Part shown: positions 48,690-60,000 of the stretch, piece after piece
How positions within the stretch are numbered: the stretch's first letter is position 1
How the letters are laid out: each line of letters opens with the position of its first letter
From: Lateolabrax maculatus
Taxonomy: Eukaryota > Chordata > Actinopteri > Acropomatiformes > Lateolabracidae
DNA: 64,000 nt
Direction of reading: 5' to 3'
Assembly (NCBI GenBank): GCA_031216445.1
Contig: CM062201.1
Span: forward strand, 1,855,001 to 1,919,000
Notes under the pieces: model-generated
Database searches by the model: none
Told to the model about the DNA's origin: nothing
Seen by the model: the letters and a program-made list of their open reading frames with translations, nothing else
Translations under genes and position numbers: made by a program

Positions 48690-49107
48690 TTTGGTCTGGA
48701 CCTTCTTTTTCTGATTTGGGCACAGCCCCCACAGTTCTAATTAAGGGTGATTTTAATGCTACAACAGACGATAATGAGCTTCTAACTTTGTGATAACAGC
48801 TTGTGTTTGTACATTTCCAAAACATGACAATGTTCCTGTGCACAAAGCCAGTTCCATAAAGAAATGCTTTTCCCATTATGGTGTGGAAGAACTTGAGTGG
48901 CCTGCACAGAGCCCTGACTTCCTCCTCATCCAACACCTCTGGGATGAACTGGAACATCGACTGCGAGTCACGTCTTATCGCCCAACCCAACATCAGTGTT
49001 GGACCTCACTAATGCTAGTGTCTGAATGGGAGCAAACTCCTGCAGTCAGGTTCCAAAATGATAATCTGTACTGTATGTACTGTACCTCAAGCTCCCAGAC
49101 ACTTTAG
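48690..49107 (+). pseudogene. Tc1/mariner transposase relic, C-terminal part
   Basis: The translation gives GDFNATTDDNELLTL, KHDNVPVHKASSIKKCF with the second catalytic Asp, then GVEELEWPAQSPDFLLIQHL and WDELEHRLR. The family reads DLNPIEHLWDELE here, so the catalytic Glu is Gln (IQHLW). A frame break at 48792 and the missing N-terminus confirm it is dead. The minus ORF 48685-48993 is its shadow. Confidence 0.85.
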
Positions 49108-49109
49108 AA

Positions 49110-50680
49110 AACCCTATGACAAGGGGCATAAACTTGCTGCTTTTTGGCCAAGGAGGTCAGATGGGCATGTAGATAGTGCTAGACAGCCAAGTAGTTCCTG
49201 AACTTGAACTATGGACAGAACTTATCCTGTAGCAAACCAGTATAAATAGGCTCTGTGGGTAAGGCTCTGTGAGGAGGGAAAGCCCAAATTTTCTGCTACT
49301 GTTAGCTGTACCTGAAATATTATTGCTTCTGTGGATTACAGCAGGCCTCTGGACTAATCAAAAGTCTGCAATAGCAGGAGGAATTGTTACTTTTAGTAAT
49401 TAAAATCCAAGAATATCTCCTACCACCTGTGAACCAACACTGCAATAATAGACTCCCGAATAATGACTGCAGTTTACTAATGAAGCTGCAATTCAGTCTG
49501 TCAATATGCAAAGTTACCAGGTTCAGTTTTGAATATATGTTCAGAAATTAAACATTTGTTTCAGTACTTGAATAAAATAAAAATATGTAGCATAAAAACT
49601 ATGTGTTGTAAAATGAAAATATTGGAGAAAGCTCATAGACAAATCCTGTCAACTGTTCTTTCAACAACCAAGATGTTGAAGAACTGTTGAGCAAGGCACT
49701 TAGCCACCAGCTGTACCAGTTGACCCCATTTAAAAGAGGTCTTGGGAAGATCTGAACCTCTGAAAACCAGAGGAATCCAACCAAACCATGTCTTTGTAGC
49801 CCACTGGTTAGGGTCTAATTTATATTGTCAACCGTTTATACCATACCATACAATTCTTTTACAATTACTTTCCAAGCAAAGCTCAGCTGCTTTGGCTGGC
49901 TTTGACTTTGACTTATTTGATATTTTACTTCTGTAGTGGAATGTTTTTTTTTATTGAATTCATGAGAAACTAATAGCTTTGAACTCTTAAACTTGCAGTT
50001 TGTGGTCTGTTTTAACTGCAAGGGGCTGTATGTAGGTATAGACTGCTGTAGTGCATTCTAATTTTAAATGCATTCAGTTTCAACCAGTTGTGATAAACTG
50101 CATGAAATTGCATTTGTATACAGGTCTATGTTTTGTTACAATGTACCACGAGTCCATCTTGGGTCTCTCCATCCAAGACTAAAATACACTATAGTTTAAT
50201 CCTGGCATAAGTCACAGTTCCTTTTTGGGTTGGGTACATTCCAGACCTGTGAAGACTTTTACATGACAAGGCCAGCAACAGAACAGAATACAAAGAATTG
50301 TGTATTATTAGTGTCACTAAGGGTGACGCTCACCCTCAGCTTTCACTGTGACCTCTTCCTGCTTACACCATAGGCCCATTATTAGTCTTAATGAGAAGGA
50401 CTGCATATATTTTTCAAAAATAATAATTGCTGTGCAATGCTACTGCTCTTTGTGTTTCTAACAAAAAGCCATTTCACTGATCAATGTCTCTACTGTCAGT
50501 ATTGTATGCAGTAGTAAAACTTGCTACATTCAGTGAACGCAATACCTGTTCACAATGATTCAAGCCTACCTGGTGTTTCCCAAACCAGTCTATGATTCTC
50601 ATTATAGGTCAAAGGTGATCTTCGATTTGACATGGTAAGAGCTTTCTCAGTGTGGCTCTTTCACCCTCCCCACCACCAAT
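49110..50680. other. Spacer downstream of LRRC38, nothing recognised
   Basis: Short ORFs only (61-64 aa), no domain, no clear repeat. Confidence 0.4.
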
Positions 50681-50696
50681 CTCTCGTGCTCTCATG

Positions 50697-50702
50697 TTTA
50701 TT
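50697..50702 (-). terminator. Candidate LRRC38 poly(A) signal AATAAA
   Basis: The plus strand reads TTTATT here, giving AATAAA on the gene strand about 97 nt after the LRRC38 stop. It is the first canonical hexamer I see downstream, implying a short 3' UTR. A longer alternative UTR cannot be excluded. Confidence 0.4.
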
Positions 50703-50798
50703 CAAGCTTTCTCTGGGATACCAACAGGATCTCTGAGCAAGAGTTTTGTATGAAACACTTGGATTATATGTCATCTAGTTCCCCTTTCCCTTCCCCCA

Positions 50799-51046
50799 TC
50801 AGTCGTTCGCTTCCTCCTCATCTCCTTTGCTGCCTTTGTTGAGGCGCTGGAAGCAGTGGACTGTGGAAGCGAGGAAGAAGCTGGCCATGATGGCCACCAC
50901 TGAGACAGAGATGCCGGAGAAGATGACGATGAGGTAGTCAGTGAGGGTGAGGGTACCACGGCACTCCCTGAAACTGTCTTCAGAGAGTAAACTGAGGGGA
51001 ACACGACGCCCATCCAGAGGCAGGGAGCACTCTATCCCCTGCATAC
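50799..51046 (-). CDS. lrrc38: LRRC38 exon 2: LRRCT end, TM helix and cytoplasmic tail
   Basis: After the phase-1 junction it reads GMQGIECSLPLDGRRVPLSL, then CRG, a hydrophobic helix of about 25 residues, and a charged tail ending EEEAND with stop TGA (50801-50799). The Met in this exon is not a start. Confidence 0.92.
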
Positions 51047-54000
51047 CTGGGAACAGAGAAAACAACAAGTGAACCAGCTGACAGACAACACTGGACTTCA
51101 TACAGCCTGCCTCAGAACTCATTAACAAGAGTAAGTGGGCATTCAGACTAAAAAAAGAACTGTTAAAAAAGGCAAGGGTCCAGGCGCCCTGGTGTATCTT
51201 CAGGTAAACCATAAAACTATGTTGTTCACATTACAAAGTAATCTACCAGGAATGTTTACTTGCACTTTTGATGGGCAAACACAATGTAGAGCTGGATGAT
51301 GTTGCATTGTTTTGTTTCAAAAGTTGAGGTACGTTTAACTTTTTTTTATATGTCCCTTTGTTTTCTTCCAGGGCCCTACTTCGGCACAGTGGGGTGCTGT
51401 GTTTTCATTGAAATTAATGAGAAGGCTGTGTTATTTCTCTCTCCACAATCTATTTATATTTTCCAAATAGAACAGAGAGAGACAATATAAAATGTGATAA
51501 AGCAAAGAAAGAAAAAAAAATTAAGGACTTCCCTTATCCATAGGGTATGCAAATGAGGTAATGGAGACTTCCACCTGAGCATTTCCAAGCATCTGGCCAG
51601 TAGGGTGACAAATGTTATAAAGACTGCCTCTAGGGAAGAGAGTGGTACTGTGTGTGGAGTTACACGAAACAATGCCACACTATCATTAGGTTCAATTGGT
51701 TTTACAGTAACTTTCATCAATGATCTAAAGCTTTCCCCCCAGTAGGATTGTAAAGTGGGGCAAGACCAGAACATGTGTACATGGCTCCCCAGTGCTTGGC
51801 GACACCTGTCGCAAGTTGGGTTCACATCTGTATGGATTCTAGAGAGCCTGATCGTTATGAGGTGGGTGCAGTGTACAGTTTTGCACACGATCAGTCTGTG
51901 TTTTGCACAAATAGATTATTTGTGAACTTTTTCAAGGGCATCCTCTCAAAGTTCCTCATAGAGCTACAAAGTGCTTTAATGGAGTTTAAGGAAACTAGAC
52001 GTAGGGAATGAGGTGGTGGTGCGCTCGCTCAAAGGGTGGTGGGATCCTGTCTGGTATATGTGTAAGTGTGTGTGTATGTATTCATACATATATAGAATGC
52101 CACCCTCCAAAGTGGCTAGTAAATGACTGTATCACAGACCAATCCTGGATTTTAACCGTATTAGGCAGGTGGGCGGGTGCTAATGTCAAGCCAGCACCTT
52201 TGGTCTCTGTAAAAATTGCTTGCATATCCGTGCAGTCTTATTTTGTTCCATTGTTCAATTTGTAACCAGATATAACACTAAATGAGTAGTAAATGAATAG
52301 GGAGAGCTGCAAGGATAGATAATGGAGAGGGGCTCTAAATAAGAAGGGACTCAAGAGACAACCCTGGCAAGTGGAGCGTTGGAGGGTAAAGTATACCGAC
52401 TGGGTGTTATTTGTCCTTATTGAGGCTAGGGCGGATGAATACTGTAGCTTCACCCATGAGATGTAGTTCTTATCAAAGCCTAAGTGTAAAAATGATACCT
52501 CCATACCTCCATCCAACCTCCATGATTTTGAGTATTACCAGGTAGAGAAGACCAAACTTCACCTTTGTGTAGGAGCGGAGGTTGTGCTTAACTGTGCAGA
52601 ACAGCGCTCGCTTCTTGGCAACAGAAGGGGACTGATAGACAGGGAATACAGAGATCTTCTTGCATCTTGCTTGCAGAGAAGGGGAGCGATTTCCCCAGCT
52701 TTATGTAGAATTAGTTGCAAAGGTACACTTCCATGTCCAGAACCTAAGGGCCAAAGGTGGGCTCCCCTCTTTGGGTTTCTCTAGCAGGGTCTGGCGGGGA
52801 TGGTCATGTAGGGGCTTCTTGTTCAGTCCAAACAGGTCCTGGATTAGTTGGGCAATAAAACAGTAGGATAGTGTCCCTCCAGTCCCTTTGACACACCCAT
52901 CACAGCTATGTTATCCCTTCGGAATCCTCCAGATCCTCAATCTTGTCATGCAGACATTTCACTTGTGTGAATAGCATGCTAACTGTAGCTTCCAACTATT
53001 TTATCCAAGAACCATGGTTGATAGCTGTACACTCAAGTTCTTGCACCGTCTCCTCATGAGCATCCACTGAACCACAGCTGAAGTGGTTCGATTGAATTTT
53101 AAATTCTTGTCTCAAGGATAATATTTCAGAGCGCAGGCTCATGATCAGGACATCAATTTTCCCGAATCTGTTGCTCTTTAGAGAGTCCATCATGGACTGT
53201 AGCAGTGTAGCATCAAGGGTGCTAGTACCATTAGTGCTGTTAATTGTGTAGGAGGTTGCGCTACTTTGCGGCCTCCTCTTATGCCTCTTGTTTTTGGACA
53301 AGTATTTGACATTGTGGTCGGTTAAGAATCAGATTGATTAAGCTATTAGGTTTCTAAAGTTTGTTAGAAGTTTTCCCAGACTATTAAAAACAAAATAGTA
53401 CAATGAAAAGTGCACACAAAGTACAAAGTCACATTCTCTCGGAGCAGTCAGGGGACATTTCTACTCTCTTCTGTGCTAGGGTTACATTGTGAATTAATAG
53501 AAATAGGAAGACTTTCCTTTTTTTTCTAAGGGGAGTGTTGGTCATTGGTGATAAAACGGCTTTTCCTTTTTCACACCAATGAGGTAACCCAAGATAAACT
53601 CTTGTTCATACTTACCTAACAACTCATTGCAACAGTGTTACAGACCAAGGGTTTAACACAGATCTGACACAATTTTTGTCCATTGTTAAGATACATTGTT
53701 AGAAACACAGAGGTGCGGTTTAGAGAATAGCTGAACAAACCCCAAAATTCTGTTTCAGTTTGCAAAACAGAAAATAGATCCTCAAAATTGTGTTGCTTTC
53801 AGAACTCTTCATATACTCAATCACATACTGGCATCAAAAATCACCATCCACACTAGAAGTCATTTACAGTTTATTATAATTGCACACATTTCTCCAAAGG
53901 AGTTCTTAACACAGTTCCTGTTCTCTTAACTGATATGCAGCTCAGCATAACAACTTTAATCTCACATCCAAAATGCACTAATGCAACCAAAACACATGTT

Positions 54001-57000
54001 ACACATCTCAGGTTCAATGTATGTACCCAAAAGCACTTGTATGTCAATAGTAACACTTGGTCATTTGATATATATTGACTATGTATGTCAATAGTAACAC
54101 TTGTCAAGTGGAGACGTGCTGTCCATCTTTATATACAGTCTATGAGCTGGAGTCAGGACATGGTTAGCCTAGCCTAGCCAAGCCATAAAGACTGGAAGCA
54201 GAAGGAAACAGCTCGCCTGGCTCTGTCGAAAGTTCAAAAATACACCTCTGAAGCTCACTGATTAAAACATTATGGATACAGGATGCAGATTTTTTTATTT
54301 GATGGTTTTTGTATTCATTAACTATCTGTGTGCACAGTATAGTGTGATAAATATTAGGATTCAAAGGAGGGTGGAATTCTCAAGGACAGAGCAGTGTGGT
54401 GTGACTATGACTAATGCTGAATAAATGCTACTAATCCTAAAACAAAGCCTGCAACATAGAGAAGATCGCAAAAACTATAACATGTAGCAACTGTTGGAAG
54501 GGAGAGGCTATCTACTCATACACACACACACACACACACACACACTAGCTGGCCTTGAAGCTTTAGCAAGTCTTGAAGCTTGACATTTTAAGGAGTAGTC
54601 CTACAGACCAACTGTCCGTATGAAATAATTTGTCTATCTGTTACAATACGATTACATCCACACAATGGAACAGAAACGTCAGAAAAGAACATCATGTACT
54701 ATTGTCATGATAAGGAGAAGTAGCAGCTAGAAGGTGAGGAGCAGAGTTAGCAAAGCAACATGCAAACAGAGGAAGTGTAGGGTTTTCTCTTCCTTAGGGC
54801 TCTGTCTCCTGGTGGATCCAAGTGCCAAGAGGCTGGGACCAGCCTGTGCACCAACAAGGAGAGGCCAAAGTCTAAACCATGGTACCCTCCCACCTTTTTT
54901 GACCAATCAGATAGTTGCACATTTCAATTTAAAACTTTGTGTAATGTTAAGGTGAGCACTCTCTTCTAGGAGGAAGAAACAGGACAGCTCCATGCTGTCT
55001 GTGACATTCCGGATAGAGGAGATCCTTGTACAAGACGTTTTTGACTCTCCAAGAATTGGATATCTCTGAGACTCTTCTTTCTCAAATCAACGAACACGCT
55101 GACAATAGACACTGTGTTGATGATGTGACTTAATCAGCTTCTAAAAGGTTCTATATGTAACTTTTTGTACTAATCGCTTTGTATTGCCAATGTGGAACGG
55201 ACTGTAACATAATTAAAAGAATCAGACCTTCCCTGACTTTCTCGGTTGCATTTAACGGCCTGTGAACTGGTTTCAATGTAAAAGACTTGGGGTGGTTTTT
55301 CTGGAGTAAAATCAAAAGGGTCTGACGTTTATGCACAGTCCAGAGTGCCTTGCCTCTGTTTAGCTTAAAAATGGAGTCGGCTAACGTCAACAAATGACCG
55401 GCACCCACCATATAACGTTAACTCAAAAACTATAATAACAGTGTAACTTTACTTAACTAATCTATCAACATGATGCCGGTCAATCATGTTCAGTCTTGTG
55501 TATGTCACATCACTGTTTCAAGCTTCAAGGTTCAAGGTTAATTTGTTTGCCATTTTACAACACAGGGGTTGCTAGCCTGGGAACCAGACGAATCTGTGAG
55601 CTCATGTTTCATTTGGTCTGGCAGATATGTCTGGCCCCTCTCCCATTCAGAATGATTTCCCTTTCAGGTATCTTTGTAAATATCCAAGATGGCGCTGCTG
55701 ATACAAATGTTCAGTGGCTGTCTACAGCGGCAGTATTAAACGGACTGGACGGTAAATTTTCTCTAAAAGAAGAACAAACAACTGCACTTAAACTTTATGT
55801 TGATAAGAAATATGTGTTTGCCGAACTTCTGACAGGACGTACCGTCCAACAGGGCGACGTTTCGTTGCCCTGATTGGTTGTTTCCGCCTGTCGATAATGC
55901 CCCTTGGAAATCAAAATTAAACTGAGAGGTTCCAGACTACTACCAGTGTTGCCAACTCCTCAGTAAGGAAAGTAGCTATTGGCTGTCCTAAAAGTCGCTA
56001 GAAGTCGCTAAATGACATCATAGCCTAATTTGCATAATTGTAATGGACAGTAGGAGAGAGGAACAACGGTGGGAGAGATAAAACAAGAGTAAAAAACACC
56101 CTAAATATGTTTAGAACTACAAATGAGCTTTCTTCTGTTGATTCTTGTTTTTTTGCTATTGAAATAGGCCATCACTTCTCAAAATAACGTAATGACTTTA
56201 ATGCTTTATTTTAGTGTGGCAGTGAAAAAACATTTACATTAGCGGCGGCTTTGCGCATGCGTGGTTGATTTGCAGTGTGGACGTGGAGGAGTGCGGGTCT
56301 CTTCTGTGCTCTGTCTGCAGCTGGGATGCTGCGCCAGGCTACTGTCAGACTGACCACCTGTGAGTGCTTTGGGACAGCGGAGGGGCTCACGGCAGCACCC
56401 GCTGCTCACTGAGGACAGTAACTGCAGAACGATGCATGCTTTCATGAGTCTCCAAAACACCAGAAAAGTCTCAAATAACACCAGAAAAAGTCGCTAGATT
56501 TGTCGCTAGTCGCTTTTGACAAAAAAAGTCTCCAAGAGGATTTGGAAAGTCACCAGATTTAGCGAGAAAGTCGCCAAGTTGGCAACACTGACTACTACGC
56601 ATTTGCAAATTAGTCTGGCGATGCCAGGCTACAGGGTTGCGCAATGAAATGAAAATTGTAGTCCCTTCATGCTACACACACATAGAACATACAGATAATA
56701 GAACATGATGAAATATACAATAAAAACAACATATAAAGTGTATATACATATATACATGTTTCAGAGACAAAATAATGAGGCTAGTGGTCCTCAAGGTTGG
56801 ACAACGACATCTGGGGTTTGAAATCCCAGGAAAACTAAAGAAGGGTTGACACGGGTTCCCCACAGATAGTGGTAGCAAAATAGTACAGAGACATGGATTT
56901 TGACTCTGAATGGGAAATTTATTAAACACTAGTTCTATACAAAAAAAAATATATATATAGATTTAGGGCAGTTTATTCATTACAACATGATAAAAGCACC

Positions 57001-60000
57001 AACAACTGTTAATGGCAATTTGCTAAGGACGCTAGATGAAAAGAAAAAATTGGTCAGTCGTAAAACAAAGAATGTGAAGAAGGCAGACGTGCTACCAGGA
57101 TAACCGGACACCGCCACACACACACACACTAGTTCGCCATCACCTAAACACAACAAAACCATATAATAGTGGCTGAGTTGGAAATGCACAGTTACCACAT
57201 CCCACCAACACATACAGTGAAGGGTAGAGGAGTGTCATCAGTTCATCACCCTCCCTGTCTGGCAGGAATACTAGGAAGAAGAAGGGAAAGAGAGTAAGAG
57301 GGCTAAGGTTGTCACACAACAGAAGAAAACCCGCAAAAACAGTGGTAAAGCCTTAGCCTGGGAACCCGACGAATCTGCAAGCTCATGTTTCATTTGCTCT
57401 GGCGATACGTCTGGCCCCTCTCACATTCAAACTGACTTCTCTGCCGATTTATTGGGCAGGCCAATCACAAGCGTTCATCTAGTATGAGGCGGGTTTAATA
57501 CGATGATTGACAGACAAGAGCACTGTTCAGGTATCTTTGTAAATATCCATGTTTACAGAGCGACTACAGTGGCAGTATTAAACGGACTAGACGGTACATT
57601 TTCTCTAGAAGAAGTACATACAACTGCACTTTAACTTTATGTTGATAAGAAATATGTGTTTGCCGAACTTCTGATGGCAGTAGCATACAGGCAAAACAGC
57701 AGTGGCTATGACAGCCATAAAATTACAAAGATTAGAAAACCATTTAGTACATATGGTGCAAAGCTTGCAATTTAACTTAGTTTAGATTGTTTACCTCAAG
57801 CCATGTAGTATCTAAACCGAGATCTGGCTCCATAGTCAATGCTATCTCAAGCAACCGCAGGATGTTCCATGCAACTCCCTACTCCCTAGCTATCTTCAAA
57901 ACAGGTTATCCAGCCTACAGGGCTTTTGCAACAGGTTGCTTAGCATTAGATTTGACTAGTTGATATCAACATCTCAGCACTAGATTAATATGTCATACAT
58001 TATCAGTATGTATCATGGTACAATTAAATACCCAAAAGTAATCATGCTACATTTCTTCTTTCACTTTATGATATACAATAATTATGGAAATGTTTGCTGT
58101 GTCTCAATGCTGAAAAGGAGTTTATAGCAATGGAATCACTGAAGGAAACTATTTTACATTTTAAAAAACAGGCGTCTTTGTGAACTCTGAAAAGTGCTAC
58201 ATAAATCTGATGTATTTTTATCTTTGTAGTTTTGGCCATTGGTTCTCTTCGTTATGATAACAGTATATTTATTATGTTCAGGGCCCCCAGGGCAGCTGCT
58301 GGTCCCCTATTGACCCACCAACAACATCCCCATCTTTGTGCATTTTGTGCAGTACAGTGCAAACAGCAAACTGCACATGGCAACTGCTTTATTTGTCCAG
58401 AGACCAAACAATACTCTTACTACTGTAGGCTTGAACAATGCTACCTGACCCCAGGTTTTCTGTTTGTCAGTTTGTTCTAATTTGATGAAACAACAATAAA
58501 TACAAATAGTATAAACTAAAGTTTGCCAAAAAAAAAAAAAAACTATAATCTTTACTCAAGGTCGACTTACTAGGTTTTCAACTGTATCTCATCCACAACA
58601 GCAAGCAGTCTTCTTATTTCCTACCTTTGCTGGCACATTACTGCCACCTGTAGACTGCTCCATAGTGCTACTACAAGTAAAAAAAACTCTGCAGGTTACC
58701 TTTAACCTGTCGAATATAATATTGTATTAACCAAAGGTCAAACATAAAAAAATAATGCCCAGGGTAGAAATCAGCTGATGGACACCCATTCCCCCCAGAG
58801 CTAGATATCTTTCATCTTTCTCAGAAGTTGGTGGGAACCACAAACAAAGCTGAAAGAGAGTGAATATTGGACTTACATTCATGAGGTGGACACAAGCAAA
58901 CTGCAAATGAATGCTAATGCTGGTCTTTGTCTGTTAGATGTGTAAATAAACAGCAGTCTGCTAACAAATAGCAGATTGATCCAATCAGCAGTAGAAACAG
59001 TGGGAGATTGTCCACCCTGCAGCGCTCTCTCTCCTCTCCGACAGCGGGATGGAGCAGCCGGGGCCGGTGGATCCACTGTTTTTATTTTCCAAACTACACA
59101 TAATACAGCCTCTGTGCTTGACTCAAACTGTTAACTCATAGTCTTTCAGAATCAATGTCACAAACTATATTCCACATTTGTTTCTCAGCCACTGTGTTTG
59201 CAAAGCTCCAGCAGCCCTGCACTGAAGATACTGAGCTTGACTGAGTAACAGCATGCGCAGGGGAGGGGGGAGAGCAGTGAGAACAGTCAAGCTCAATCAA
59301 TGGATCCATGGCATGAGCAGCGATTGACACTGCATTAGAGACTCCTCCTGCTCTGATTGGTTATTTTCATTGAGGTGCGGTGGATATTTTGCAAAGGCCA
59401 TTAGGAGCACGAGGAGGAGCCAGAAGAACTGATTTTTTTCACAGATTATCTGTCTAATGTATTTATGTCAGGATATAATTATAGTTTCAGCACATATGAC
59501 AAAAAGTTATTTTTATAAAAATGACCTACTGCACCTTTAAATCTCACAAAAATATTACATGTTAATTTTAGATTTGTATTCATTATAGTGTTTGCAAGCC
59601 ATGATGAATGAGTACTGTTTTATGACCAAATGTACAAAATGCACTGTAACACCTCAAAAACATTTTGTCCACTATGTAAAAGCACTTCCATTTTATCCTC
59701 TCTGTAGCACTGCTTTACCCAAGAGTCACTAGACATCATTGTCAAGTGTGTATTTGTGTGATTATGTGTGTTTGTTTATATGTGTGTGTCTGTGTGTGTG
59801 TCTGTGTGTGTGTGTGAGTCACTGGAAGACCAGAAGGGGTTTTCCACATGAAAAGGGACTCTGTGACCTCATCGCTTGGTGATATTCCAGTCACGTGGCA
59901 CTACAACAGGCAGCCAGACTCATGCTTTCGCAGACCTGCAGGAGACAGACAGACCCCCCCATGCACACACATTGCACATATATAGACAGGGACACAAACA

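Noticed and set aside
50799..51212. 137-aa ORF as an independent small membrane protein
   Set aside because: The C-terminal 82 residues are LRRC38 exon 2; the upstream part is intron before the TTCCCAG acceptor at 51047.
53874..54107. 77-aa minus ORF
   Set aside because: No homology that I recognise, built on a duplicated 20-mer, and with no splice or promoter support.
55496..55873. 125-aa ORF
   Set aside because: It runs across a repeat boundary into MITE copy C and the same sequence is non-coding in the other copies.
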